Assembly (NCBI GenBank): GCA_947301965.1
Contig: CAMYUM010000008.1
Span: 1-60,023, forward strand
DNA: 60,023 nucleotides
From: an uncultured Azospirillum sp.
GTDB lineage: Bacteria > Pseudomonadota > Alphaproteobacteria > RF32 > CAG-239
Direction of reading: 5' to 3'
Shown: positions 17,734-25,734 of the stretch, one piece after another
Layout of the letters: every line of letters starts with the position of its first letter
Position numbering within the stretch: position 1 is the stretch's first letter
The notes under the pieces: generated by a model
What the model was told of the DNA's origin: nothing
Databases searched by the model: none
Seen by the model: only the letters and a program-made list of their open reading frames with translations
Translations under genes and position numbers: made by a program

Positions 17734-18250
17734 GCAAATATTTGGGCTGTATAATTCCACCCCTAACAACAATTAAATAGTAACGCACCCAAGCAAAACG
17801 GCGTCCGAGTTCGTCATCGCAAACGCTCCAATCAACAGGCGTGTAATCGATGTCTTCTATACTATTCAACTTCTGAAATATTTCATCAGCACATTCTTCT
17901 TCTTTTAGATTCGGAAAGTCCAGAACAGACGGACTGACATATACTGCTTCAATTACTCCATCTTTATCCATTGCAGAGATATCAATTTCAAATTGGTCAG
18001 TATTATCAATAAAATCTTTCAAACAATGAATGCTTTTGTCAGTCCATTTGATCGGTTCAGAAAAAGCTCTGATTGCTCGACTGCGACCGACAAAACAACT
18101 TTCCATCCACTCACAAATTTCTTTATGAGTAGTCTTACCACCGGTACGTTTGAAATAATAATGCAAATTCGCATCAGGATTATTTGCAAACGAAAGAATG
18201 CCTTCTTCCAGGGCTTTATTTCCCTTAGCTATGTAGTGGTATAGTTTCAT
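17717..18250 (-). CDS. Orphan protein, paralogue of the gene at 920-1498
   Basis: This 177-residue soluble protein belongs to no family I can name. It shares with the 920-1498 product the block EDIDYTPVDWSVCDDE, then WVRYYLIVVRGGIIQPKY, an N-terminal MKLYHY, and a middle 'KDGVIEAVYV'. It adds a region absent or altered in the other copy, GRSRAIRAFSEPIKW, rich in Arg. The opening YHYIAKGNKALEEGILSF recalls the first strand and substrate loop of ADP-ribosyltransferase-like folds, but no full motif set is visible. It begins eight bases after the flavodiiron gene stop and so is the last gene of that minus-strand unit. This copy's codon use looks more like the housekeeping genes than the AT-rich 920 copy. 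Confidence 0.8.
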   Translation of the reverse strand: MKLYHYIAKGNKALEEGILSFANNPDANLHYYFKRTGGKTTHKEICEWMESCFVGRSRAIRAFSEPIKWTDKSIHCLKDFIDNTDQFEIDISAMDKDGVIEAVYVSPSVLDFPNLKEEECADEIFQKLNSIEDIDYTPVDWSVCDDELGRRFAWVRYYLIVVRGGIIQPKYLQKISR

Positions 18251-18258
18251 TTTTTATT

Positions 18259-19437
18259 TTATTCCAAAATAGTCTTTACGTGTTCCTTGAGTTTTTCCAA
18301 CACATCGGATTTTGGAGTATATTTTTCTTCAAACGGTGAAATAGTTTCCCACTTCAACTCTTCCATTACGGCTTGAATTTTATTTACCACGCCCGGACGC
18401 CAACCATAAGACCCGAAAGCAAAGCCTTTTTTGTTTTTTGGAGCCAGTCCTTTAAGATAAGTAACAAACGCTGCCACTCTTGGAAAAATCTCGTTGTTGA
18501 GAGTAGGGGTACCGATTGCCACATACTTAGCCTCCAAAATATCGGCCATAACTTCCGATATATGCTTGTTGCTGAGGCAACGCTTAACTACCGGCACACC
18601 GGCATCTTGAAATACTGCGGTAATAGTATCGGCAAGTTTAGCGGTTGCACCCCACATGGTGTCATAAACCACTACTGCCGAGCCGTCATTTTCGGCGGCT
18701 GCCCATTTAGCATAATGGTTGATAATCCAAGATACTTCTTCTTTACCGTTCCAAATGCAGCCATGCGACGGAGCAATCATCTCAATGTCTAAATTAAGGT
18801 CGTTAGCAGTACTCAAGGCTTTTTGTGCCTGCATTCCATACGGAAACAAAATATTGGCATAATAGCTTTTGGCCTCTTCGCAGACCATGCCGAAATTAGC
18901 TTCCTTTGCCCAAATAGTCCCGACGCAATAATGCTGTCCGAAACCGTCATTTGAGAACAAAATCTTTTCTTGCGGACAATAACTCATCATTGAGTCTGGC
19001 CAGTGCAACAACGGAGTGGTTACAAAAGTCAAAGAATGCTTACCCAGTTGCAAACTGTCACCGGTCTTGATGATTTGAAAATTCCATCCTTCGGTGTCAA
19101 AATGTGCTTCTAAAGCCATTTTCCCCGCAGAGTTGGTTACAATAGTCATCTGCGGTGCCAACTTTATTAGTTCCGGAATGTTTCCGGAGTGATCTTGTTC
19201 GACATGGTTGACTACCAAATAATCAATTTTGCTCAAGTCAACTACATCTTTTATGCGATCAATCTGCTCTACCGATAGATAATGCTTTACACCATCAATA
19301 AGGGCAATTTTTTCATCTTTGATTAAATAAGAATTATAAGTTGATCCATGTGGTGTTGCATAGCCATGGAACTCAGTCAAATTCCAATCTTTTACGCCGA
19401 CCCAATAAATATCTTCTTTAACTTTAACCGCTTTCAT
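18259..19437 (-). CDS. Flavodiiron protein (A-type flavoprotein, FprA/NorV-like)
   Basis: The 392-residue enzyme reduces O2 to water or NO to N2O and protects anaerobic metabolism. The N-terminal metallo-beta-lactamase-like domain has the diiron ligands: HVEQDHSGN (HxExDH), His in LLHWPDSM, Asp in SNDGFGQHY, and His in APSHGCIW. The C-terminal flavodoxin domain begins near residue 255 (VVVYDTMWGATAKLA, FMN phosphate loop) and includes GSYGWRPG. There is no extra rubredoxin domain, so it is the class A form needing a separate electron donor. Its start overlaps the preceding gene's stop by one base (TAATG). Confidence 0.95.
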   Translation of the reverse strand: MKAVKVKEDIYWVGVKDWNLTEFHGYATPHGSTYNSYLIKDEKIALIDGVKHYLSVEQIDRIKDVVDLSKIDYLVVNHVEQDHSGNIPELIKLAPQMTIVTNSAGKMALEAHFDTEGWNFQIIKTGDSLQLGKHSLTFVTTPLLHWPDSMMSYCPQEKILFSNDGFGQHYCVGTIWAKEANFGMVCEEAKSYYANILFPYGMQAQKALSTANDLNLDIEMIAPSHGCIWNGKEEVSWIINHYAKWAAAENDGSAVVVYDTMWGATAKLADTITAVFQDAGVPVVKRCLSNKHISEVMADILEAKYVAIGTPTLNNEIFPRVAAFVTYLKGLAPKNKKGFAFGSYGWRPGVVNKIQAVMEELKWETISPFEEKYTPKSDVLEKLKEHVKTILE

Positions 19438-19886
19438 TATTTTTCCCCTTTATTGTTTTTAATTACCTCTTGCCATGGTTTGCCGTCAATCAGCAAATCT
19501 TTGGCCAGCGGTTTAACTCCGCTACGATATTTATATACGACCTCAAACACATGATTTCCACGTCCGTTACGGAACATATCATCAAGCTGTTTTGCATATT
19601 GTTCCGGAATGTAGAACCTGAATTGTCTGCCCCAAAAAGCTCTTACAGCATAATTCTTAAATTCTTTTTCAGGACAAATTTTGTTTTCAAACTGACCACA
19701 GTCGGTTTTTGCCCAGTCAATGGTATATGCAATATAGTGTCCCGAGAGTAGGTCTCGCGGATCATATCCGGTAATACGAACGGTAACTTCCGGCAATGTC
19801 ATACTTTTTACAGTCAAAAAGATTACCCATAAAACCAATACCAAAATAGGGAAAGTTAAAGCGGCTATAATTTTAATTTTTTGCAT
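19437..19886 (-). CDS. GDYXXLXY-domain membrane-anchored protein
   Basis: The 149-residue protein has one N-terminal transmembrane helix (IIAALTFPILVLVLWVIFLTV) and an outer domain beginning RITGYDPRDLLSGHYIAYTIDW, which is the GDYXXLXY signature (GxDPRDLLxGxYxxY). Two Cys (DCGQFENKIC) could form a disulfide. The family is normally found together with DUF2157 membrane proteins, as here, where the DUF2157 gene lies ten bases upstream in the same unit. Function unknown; probably a periplasmic partner of the DUF2157 protein. Confidence 0.88.
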   Translation of the reverse strand: MQKIKIIAALTFPILVLVLWVIFLTVKSMTLPEVTVRITGYDPRDLLSGHYIAYTIDWAKTDCGQFENKICPEKEFKNYAVRAFWGRQFRFYIPEQYAKQLDDMFRNGRGNHVFEVVYKYRSGVKPLAKDLLIDGKPWQEVIKNNKGEK

Positions 19887-19896
19887 GTCAATTCTC

Positions 19897-20871
19897 CTAT
19901 TTTACAGTTTTAAGTTTACGAATGATACTACGTGTTACGTACAGTCCGCCGATCAAAACAAGGCCGCTGATAATCATACCCAGACCGTTTTTAATCAGGC
20001 TTCCGAAAAGGTTGAAGTAGATGCACATAAAGTCAATATACAACAATGATACATTGAGGTTGACCAAACGTCGACGATTCAGCTTTTCGCCGACAAATGC
20101 CATCAACAACAAAAATGCGGTAATAACGGCATACACATCAAAGAAGTGGAAGCTGTGGAAAGATACCGCAAAAAACATAAATTCGATTACCGCGGCATAC
20201 ATGATAATATAGGCATACATTTTTGCCACGTTGAACACCGGATATTCTTTTTTGGTCAAAGTATCGGCCATGGCAAAAAAGCCTGCTAACAAGCCGCCGA
20301 TAACCAAGATAAGAACCAAAATAGCTTCGGGGTTTTCTTCCCAGAACCACCAATCAAAAATTCTTTCCAACAGCTCAAGAACCGATTCAATACTGAAAAT
20401 GCTGGCAAACAACAACGGTACCCAAAGTGACGGTAAAATTTTTCGCTTGGTAACGATAATTAAAGGCAAAGTCATAAACGACCAAAACAGCCCGGCAGAA
20501 GCAAAAGAACCATTGAGCTGATAAACTTGTCCGATCAGTCCGATACTGGCGCCGACCAACATAAACAAAGCCAGCATTCCGCCCTCAAACCAAATATTTT
20601 TTTGTGCTTTCCACGCCCAAAATGTTCCATAGGCAACCGCTGCCATAATCATGAAATCTGCAACCAGTTTAATAATATCCGAAATACCGTCCCAATTTGC
20701 GGCAACAACGCTGATAACACCGAGTGCAATCAAGAACACACCCAGCAATAACAGTGCATTAAAAAGTATCGGATTTTTGTGAGCTTTTTCAAAATCCATA
20801 ATTTTGTTTTTCTGCGCAACGGTAATAACTTTATTATCTACCCATTGTGCAAGCTTTTTTTCCAGTCTCAT
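19897..20871 (-). CDS. DUF2157 polytopic membrane protein
   Basis: The 324-residue protein has a short soluble N-terminal helix pair (LEKKLAQWVDNKVITVAQKNKIMDF) and then about nine to ten membrane helices, starting ILFNALLLLGVFLIALGVISVVAANWDGIS. The 'GV-VVAANWxxI' pattern is the core of DUF2157. Paired with the GDYXXLXY protein downstream, it forms a known two-gene module of unknown function. GGAG lies before the ATG. The sirtuin gene lies 41 bases upstream in the same direction. Confidence 0.88.
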   Translation of the reverse strand: MRLEKKLAQWVDNKVITVAQKNKIMDFEKAHKNPILFNALLLLGVFLIALGVISVVAANWDGISDIIKLVADFMIMAAVAYGTFWAWKAQKNIWFEGGMLALFMLVGASIGLIGQVYQLNGSFASAGLFWSFMTLPLIIVTKRKILPSLWVPLLFASIFSIESVLELLERIFDWWFWEENPEAILVLILVIGGLLAGFFAMADTLTKKEYPVFNVAKMYAYIIMYAAVIEFMFFAVSFHSFHFFDVYAVITAFLLLMAFVGEKLNRRRLVNLNVSLLYIDFMCIYFNLFGSLIKNGLGMIISGLVLIGGLYVTRSIIRKLKTVK

Positions 20872-20912
20872 ATTTTTCTCCTTACGAAATCTAGGGATAT
20901 TTTATTCTATTT

Positions 20913-21638
20913 TCAAATATCCGCAACAGCTTTTGTTTCTTGTAATAATTCTTCCACAAACTTTGGAAAAGTCTCTCCGGCTTTGCCGATAACATGGCGG
21001 TCGAAAGCATAGTTGTTGGCGGTTGCTTTCAGATTAAATTCGATTGTGTCGGCGTTATAATATTTTGCCGTCCGCACAAAAGTATTTGCCGGAAAAACCA
21101 CCCCTGAAGTGCCGATGGAAACAAACAAATCGCAACTGCGGAGCAGGGCATCAACTTCATTCATACACAACAGGTTTTCCCCGAAAAACACAATGTTTGG
21201 TTTGAACATTCCCTGTACATGGCATTGTTGACAGACATCTTCAGTCGTCACATCGTTCCACGTCGTCAACACATTACCGCAGTTCATACATACTGCTTGA
21301 TTTATTTGTCCGTGAATATGATAAATATTTTCGTTTCCGGCTTTTTCATGAAGAGTGTCAACATTCTGCGTAACCACCGAAATTTTTGCCGGATAATTTT
21401 TTTGCAATTCGGTTATCGCCAAATGGGCGGCATTAGGTTCAACTTTTATCAAATCTTTCTTCATCTCATTGTAAAAGTCGTGCACATATTCGGGGTTACG
21501 GGCAAAGGCCTGGATTGTCGCCACATCTTCGACCCGGTGTTTGTTCCACATTCCTTCCTCATCACGAAAAGTAGCCAGCCCCGATTCTGCCGAAATTCCT
21601 GCACCTGTCAAAATCACAATATTGTTATATTTTGCCAT
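20913..21638 (-). CDS. cobB: NAD-dependent protein deacylase, sirtuin (CobB-like)
   Basis: The 241-residue sirtuin removes acyl groups from lysines using NAD. It has TGAGISAESGLATFR (NAD loop), TQNVDTLH, catalytic His109 in IYHIHGQI, zinc cysteines C117, C120, C136, C139, and the SIGTSGVVFPAN segment. Class III sirtuins such as E. coli CobB have Y-x-x-R to bind succinyl or malonyl groups; here the aligned residues are Tyr56 and Met59 (FYNEMKK), so the arginine is lost and desuccinylation may be reduced. It could be the first gene of the minus-strand unit with DUF2157, GDYXXLXY and the flavodiiron protein. GGAGAGA lies before the ATG. Confidence 0.94.
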   Translation of the reverse strand: MAKYNNIVILTGAGISAESGLATFRDEEGMWNKHRVEDVATIQAFARNPEYVHDFYNEMKKDLIKVEPNAAHLAITELQKNYPAKISVVTQNVDTLHEKAGNENIYHIHGQINQAVCMNCGNVLTTWNDVTTEDVCQQCHVQGMFKPNIVFFGENLLCMNEVDALLRSCDLFVSIGTSGVVFPANTFVRTAKYYNADTIEFNLKATANNYAFDRHVIGKAGETFPKFVEELLQETKAVADI

Positions 21639-21741
21639 ATTTTCTCTCCTCCCGCATACTAAAATAATTTAGTTAAAATTAAATTGATAATTAAGATATT
21701 TTTCATATACTTAAACCAACAAATGTTTTGGGAGATTCCTC

Positions 21742-22062
21742 ATGGCTAAACACATTTTTTTATTATCAGCATTTTTGTTTTTTGGCAGCATCGGCATTTG
21801 CCGGGCCGGCAATGTTGCCCCGAATTGCACATATAACGGCATACCTCTTTATGGTAAAGTCAAAGTGGTTGACAGTTTTGAAGATATAAAAGTTAAAGTA
21901 GTAAATAATTTTGAGGACCTAAAGGCCAAGCCTGTGCAGCATTTTGCCAACAGTTGCGGTCAATGGCAGTTTGTTGAAAATTTTGAAGATTTCAAAGTCA
22001 AATTTGTTGATCATTTTGAAGACATAAGCATAAAATACGTTGATTTTTTTGAGGGAATGTAA
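21742..22062 (+). CDS. Small secreted repeat protein
   Basis: The 106-residue product has a Sec signal peptide (HIFLLSAFLFFGSIGICRA) and a mature part built almost only from short repeats of the form K(V/F)VDxFEDIKVK: [62 protein letters not shown]. One Cys is in the N-terminal segment (APNCTYNG) and one in NSCGQW, likely a disulfide. The regular alternation predicts a small all-beta repeat fold. GGGAG lies upstream of the ATG. The next gene starts five bases later, so they are co-transcribed. I recall similar small repeat proteins in other Gram-negative genomes but no function. Confidence 0.8.
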   Translation: MAKHIFLLSAFLFFGSIGICRAGNVAPNCTYNGIPLYGKVKVVDSFEDIKVKVVNNFEDLKAKPVQHFANSCGQWQFVENFEDFKVKFVDHFEDISIKYVDFFEGM

Positions 22063-22067
22063 CTGGT

Positions 22068-22712
22068 ATGAAAAAAGTGTTACCGCCCGCCAATCTTAAT
22101 ATTAACGTTGATAAAAGCATCAAAAAAGAATTTCAGCGCAAAGCTGTCCACTTAAGTTCGCTTTGGGTTCCGTCGGCAATATATTTTGTTCCGGAAGTTT
22201 TGCTTTTTCCGACATTATTTATTATTCTCTGCGGCAACATAGCTCTGGAATATGCCAATTTCAAACGCTATCGCTGGGCGCGTCAATCTTTCGGAGCCAT
22301 ATTTTTTAGGCTTTTGCGTGAAAAAGAGACTGCCCGCCAAAACTTTCAATTTACGGGCTCGGTGTATATCCTGACTTCGGCAATTTTGTGCATGTGCCTA
22401 TTCAGCAAAGAAGTTACGGTCATTGCTATGACGGTTATGCTGATTTCGGATAGTGCCGCGGCACTGATTGGGCGTACATTTGGTGAACATAAGATTTACA
22501 AAAGCAAAAGCCTTGAAGGCACGATGGCATTTTTTGTTTCGGCGCTTGTTATCAACCTCTTGTTCATTCCGATTTATCCGTTCCGTTTGGCGAGCATTCT
22601 GGCTTGTGCCGCCGCCACTGCAGTCGAGGTTTATGAAGACAAAATCGGCATTGATGATAACCTCTCAATACCGCTCGCCTTTTCTGCAGTAATATCACTC
22701 CTCCCATGGTGA
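22068..22712 (+). CDS. Dolichol-kinase/phosphatidate-cytidylyltransferase-like membrane protein
   Basis: The 214-residue protein has about six membrane helices. It matches the SEC59/VTE5-like family (diacylglycerol, polyprenol or phytol kinase group): N-terminal FQRKAVHLSSLWVPSA, then the signature MLISDSAAALIGRTFGEHKIYKSKSLEG, and VEVYEDKIGIDDNLSIPL near the end. These enzymes use CTP to phosphorylate lipid alcohols in the cytoplasmic membrane. The exact lipid is unknown; undecaprenol or a diacylglycerol is plausible. It is coupled to the secreted repeat protein upstream. Confidence 0.85.
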   Translation: MKKVLPPANLNINVDKSIKKEFQRKAVHLSSLWVPSAIYFVPEVLLFPTLFIILCGNIALEYANFKRYRWARQSFGAIFFRLLREKETARQNFQFTGSVYILTSAILCMCLFSKEVTVIAMTVMLISDSAAALIGRTFGEHKIYKSKSLEGTMAFFVSALVINLLFIPIYPFRLASILACAAATAVEVYEDKIGIDDNLSIPLAFSAVISLLPW

Positions 22713-22802
22713 GGCAAAGTACATTTCTGCCAAAAGGGGAACCCTGATGCACGTTTATCGTAATAATTTTATAGATTGATTAATGTACATGGGTTATAGT
22801 GG

Positions 22803-22865
22803 TGTCAGATTTTGGCATTTCTATGAACTCGCCCTGTTGCCAACTAAGTGCAAAAATGCTATAAT
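22803..22865 (+). promoter_or_regulatory. Palindromic operator and promoter of the MORN_2 gene
   Basis: TGTCAGATTTTGGCA (22803-22817) is a copy of the 15-bp imperfect palindrome also found at 25262 and 26915. Nineteen bases downstream begins TTGCCA (22837-22842), a 17-base spacer follows, then TATAAT (22860-22865). This is a near-consensus sigma-70 promoter 22 bases before the start codon of the 22888 gene. Confidence 0.7.
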
Positions 22866-22887
22866 TAGTTGTAAGAAGGAGGGTAAG

Positions 22888-23937
22888 ATGGAAAAGAAAA
22901 TGAGTGAAGCTTATAAAAAATATCGCGAACTTTTGGAGATATGGCATAATTCCAGTCCAAGTGAATTAGAGAAAAAACTTTCAATAGATGATTGGCAATG
23001 TCTGTTAAAACATGCCGGTACTGCACAGGCAAAAATCTATTGCTCCCAATGGATAGAAAAGTTACAAAAGATGGGTAGAGACCATGATGAAAAAATTGAA
23101 TGGTATGACTTTGATAATATATATATTGAAACTGGTAAATTGTATGATCAAGAAGGGAATTTGATTATTCCGGGCCACTACACGCATCCTAAAAACGGCA
23201 CAATGAAAATTTATACTCGCAAAAAATATCTGTTTTTAGAAATAACCTACAAAAATAACAAAAAGCACGGAATGACCAGATGTTATTTTGAAAATACCAA
23301 GCATCTGGCATGGGAGCAAAATTACACCAATGATAAATTGGACGGAATATGCAAACGCTATAACAAAAGCGGAAAATTGATACACGAAGATCCTTTCGTA
23401 AAAGGGGTAAAGAAAGGCATTGAGCGGACATATAGCAAAAGCGGACGACTTCTTTGTGAAGAAGAATATGACAACAATGTTAAAAACGGCATATCACGAA
23501 CTTATTATCAAAACGGTAATGTAAAGCAAGAGAGTACATATAAAAACGGCAAGAAATATGGTAACACCAAAAGATATGATATTACCGGCAAGCCCAAGAA
23601 GCTAACACCGAAAAAAAGCCCTCAAATAACCGAGTATTCTCGGACATTATACAAAAGTAACGACGGACTTACAATCACTGCCGAATTTACGGAAGACAAA
23701 AGATTAGATATTGTATATTACGACCTTGGAGGAGATTATTTTGAAAGCTACGAACACCACCAGGTCTTAACCGCCGAAGCAACGAAAAAGCTTTGTAAGA
23801 TATTCAAGTGCGAGTTGCCTGATTTATTACGCTACGTTTCCGAAAAAATAGACTGGAGCAGAGGATCAACGGAGCCGTTCTACGATTTTTGTAAAAAACA
23901 TAATTTGAAATACGAGACATGTACTTGGACAGACTGA
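22888..23937 (+). CDS. MORN_2-repeat (YwqK-like) protein
   Basis: The 349-residue soluble protein has a helical N-terminal part (about residues 1-75) and then tandem MORN_2 repeats, for example LYDQEGNLIIPGHY, KNNKKHGMTRCYFE, NDKLDGICKRYNKSGKLI, VKKGIERTYSKSGRLLCEEEY, VKNGISRTYYQNGNVKQES. A C-terminal domain after residue 250 (TITAEFTEDKRLDIVYYDLGGDYFESYEHH) is unlike MORN and I do not recognise it. Such repeats occur in the YwqK family, some members of which are called antitoxins; that role is not shown here. AAGGAGGG before the ATG at 22888 fixes the start, excluding an upstream in-frame ATG at 22783 that would read through the operator and promoter. Confidence 0.8.
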   Translation: MEKKMSEAYKKYRELLEIWHNSSPSELEKKLSIDDWQCLLKHAGTAQAKIYCSQWIEKLQKMGRDHDEKIEWYDFDNIYIETGKLYDQEGNLIIPGHYTHPKNGTMKIYTRKKYLFLEITYKNNKKHGMTRCYFENTKHLAWEQNYTNDKLDGICKRYNKSGKLIHEDPFVKGVKKGIERTYSKSGRLLCEEEYDNNVKNGISRTYYQNGNVKQESTYKNGKKYGNTKRYDITGKPKKLTPKKSPQITEYSRTLYKSNDGLTITAEFTEDKRLDIVYYDLGGDYFESYEHHQVLTAEATKKLCKIFKCELPDLLRYVSEKIDWSRGSTEPFYDFCKKHNLKYETCTWTD

Positions 23938-23973
23938 TTATCGTATAAAATCAATAAAGGAGGAATATTTTAA

Positions 23974-24198
23974 ATGACAAAACATACTACGGAGGAGACA
24001 ACAAAACCCATGACTTGTCCGCACTGTGGCAGTACAAATGTAGGAAAATATCTATATGGTATGCCTGTTTTTAGTAACGAACTAATGGAAAAGACATTAG
24101 ATGGAAAAATCATCATTGCCGGCTGTATAGTTACAGATGATGACCCCGGATACCACTGCCACAATTGCAAAAGAGACTTTGGAAAACCTGAGTACTAA
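23974..24198 (+). CDS. Small zinc-ribbon protein
   Basis: The 74-residue protein has two CxxC pairs, CPHCGS near residue 15 and CHNCKR near residue 63, separated by a segment with GKIIIAGCIVTDDDPGY. This is a zinc-ribbon layout; a fifth Cys lies in the middle. AAGGAGGAATATT precedes the ATG. It lies 36 bases after the MORN_2 gene and is probably in the same transcript. Partner and function are unknown. Confidence 0.78.
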   Translation: MTKHTTEETTKPMTCPHCGSTNVGKYLYGMPVFSNELMEKTLDGKIIIAGCIVTDDDPGYHCHNCKRDFGKPEY

Positions 24199-24253
24199 GA
24201 ATAAATTCTTGGTTAAACTGTAGCCTGTGCTAGTTTGCTATGTTAAGTGTTTT

Positions 24254-25204
24254 TTAGTCTTTCCAGACTTTGCGTTTATTAAAATCCTTAGGTTTGATTA
24301 CTTTTACATGCTTGCCCCAGGTATAAAGGTGCCAGTCCATTTCTCTTGCTCCACCGGCGTGGAATTTGACTGTTAGCGTGCCGTCGGCGTTAAAATGCAT
24401 CTTTTGGGTGGGATGAAATATATACTTTGCGGCATCTGTGGCAACTTCTTTATCAAACCGCCATTCAACATCAAAAGGCTCTTCCTGATATACGCCGAAA
24501 GACTGCTGACTGAAGTCCTCAAGTGAAAATTCCGGGTCTCGTGTAAAATATTCATCTGTTACATTAATTTTCTGAATGTTGTTCAGGTCAAAATGGCACA
24601 TAGCTTTGCGTTGCGTATGCCAAGCAATCAAATAATGTTTATTGCCATACAAAAAACCATAAGGGTGAACGGTTCGCCAACCGTCTTTTGACTTTGATTG
24701 GTATTTTATCTTAATAACTTTGCAGGCAATGACTGCATTACGTAGTGTCTGCATAAATTCTTTTTTGACTGCGATTCTCGGGCCAGGGCGCAGAGCATAA
24801 CCTTCGGCTTCTAACAAAACTTCGGCATCGGGTTCGATTCGTGTGCGCGATTCGTTACTCATTGAAGCCTTTATCTTGTGCATTATCATCTCAAGCGAAT
24901 CAACATCTTGAGGATTTTTCTTTTTCATTAGTTTTATTGCGTTCTGTAGGGCATTGAGCTCATTGAGTGAAAATCCGACATAATTATTGAGTGCCCCTTG
25001 CGGAATATACCAACGTTTGGTGTTATGGGCTCCGCTGATTTCTTTGATTTGCGGGAACTGCTCCTTAACCATGTCTTTCATACGGATAGCCGTGCGCCTG
25101 GAAACGCCGAATTTTTGCACAATATCAGCAATTGATACGCCGGCATCGGCATTTTGCATCCACAATGATAGCTCTAAGAGTTTTTGTGTCTTTTCATAAA
25201 ACAT
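24254..25204 (-). CDS. WYL-domain transcriptional regulator
   Basis: The 316-residue protein has an N-terminal helix-turn-helix (SIADIVQKFGVSRRTAIRMKDMV), a central WYL domain with RTVHPYGFLYGNKHYLIAWHTQRKAMCHFDLNNI, and a C-terminal WCX-like extension (DVEWRFDKEVATDAAKYIF, MDWHLYTWGKHVKVIKP). WYL regulators sense ligands such as nucleic acid fragments or cyclic nucleotides; BrxR and CapW are examples that bind inverted repeats and control defence loci. The ATG at 25204 has GGAGGGG just upstream and TATAAT (minus strand, 25230-25225) lies in the leader. A 15-bp palindrome lies 58 bases upstream, with copies before two other operons in this island, so this is the best candidate to bind them. 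Confidence 0.88.
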   Translation of the reverse strand: MFYEKTQKLLELSLWMQNADAGVSIADIVQKFGVSRRTAIRMKDMVKEQFPQIKEISGAHNTKRWYIPQGALNNYVGFSLNELNALQNAIKLMKKKNPQDVDSLEMIMHKIKASMSNESRTRIEPDAEVLLEAEGYALRPGPRIAVKKEFMQTLRNAVIACKVIKIKYQSKSKDGWRTVHPYGFLYGNKHYLIAWHTQRKAMCHFDLNNIQKINVTDEYFTRDPEFSLEDFSQQSFGVYQEEPFDVEWRFDKEVATDAAKYIFHPTQKMHFNADGTLTVKFHAGGAREMDWHLYTWGKHVKVIKPKDFNKRKVWKD

Positions 25205-25261
25205 TTTCCCCTCCGTTTTCCGCCATTATAAATCAACGATATTTAAAAAAAGTAAATATGA

Positions 25262-25324
25262 TGTCAGAATCTGGCAATACTAGAGTTTGGGCATATTGAC
25301 ACTAATTTTCTGCTGTAGTAAGCT
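25262..25324 (+). promoter_or_regulatory. Palindromic operator and promoter for the ncRNA/DUF6994 unit
   Basis: TGTCAGAATCTGGCA (25262-25276) is identical to the copy at 26915. Nineteen bases downstream begins TTGACA (25296-25301), with a 17-base spacer to TAAGCT (25319-25324). The site also lies upstream of the divergent WYL regulator and could serve both directions. CTAATTTTCTGCT in the spacer nearly repeats the sequence at 26934-26946. Confidence 0.6.
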
Positions 25325-25329
25325 GTTGT

Positions 25330-25734
25330 TAACTTGAAGCTCAGGGGAGAGAGCATTCCTCATTTGACCCTGACCAAGGGCGGTTTCAGATGCTTGGGAT
25401 GTCTGCCCCAGTGTAATAGGGGAGAATTGGACTCCACCAGCACTGCGGTGGCGACATATCCGTTGCCGAGTTGTAGTTTTAACCTGGTCACCAACAGGTA
25501 TGTTGTTGGAGATTTAGAGATTATTACAGGGACGAAAGTCGCTGTCTAAGGGGTCGCTTCGGGCGTATGGATAAGGGATGAGATGGACTCATCAGCAGCT
25601 TCCCCCCCTTTATTTAACCGTTTCCTTACACCCCTGGATTTGTAACCAGGTCGGTCTGAGGGGCAACCCCCGTATCCCCCGGATTTGTAGCCGGTGTGGC
25701 GTGTTGGGGGTTTTAGCTCTTGGAAGGAGGTAAT
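25330..25734 (+). ncRNA. Candidate structured RNA / 5' leader, GC-rich
   Basis: These roughly 400 bases hold no convincing gene but are clearly more GC-rich than the flanking genes, a common sign of structured RNA in AT-rich genomes. Hairpins can be drawn along it: CCACC/GGTGG (25434-25438 with 25447-25451), ACCTG/CAGGT (25482-25486 with 25495-25499), ACAG-GAC/GTC-CTGT closed by a GAAA tetraloop (25526-25545), GATGAG/CTCATC (25577-25593), CCTGG/CCAGG (25633-25650) and CCGG/CCGG (25679-25694). The last two present nearly the same eight-base loop, ATTTGTAA and ATTTGTAG. CCCCC (25676-25680) can also pair with GGGGG (25706-25710) before TTTT, an attenuator-like shape. It matches no RNA family I can recall (not RNase P, tmRNA or 6S). 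Confidence 0.5.

Noticed and set aside
21850-22060. Short repeats at 21.85-22.06 kb as a CRISPR or DNA repeat array
   Set aside because: The repetition is at protein level within a signal-peptide-bearing ORF; spacing and DNA sequence of the units vary.
22783-22887. Upstream ATG extension of the MORN_2 gene to 22783
   Set aside because: It would translate through the palindrome, the -35 and the -10; the ATG at 22888 has AAGGAGGG immediately before it.
25526-25545. Hairpin GAC-GAAA-GTC considered as domain V of a group II intron
   Set aside because: Only the GAAA loop resembles domain V; the catalytic AGC triad and bulge are missing, no 5' GUGYG or reverse transcriptase is present.
25330-25734. 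RNase P RNA, tmRNA or 6S RNA identity for the island RNA
   Set aside because: The conserved RNase P core (GAGGAAAGTCC-type), a tRNA-like T arm with a tag ORF ending in ALAA, and the long 6S hairpin are not found.
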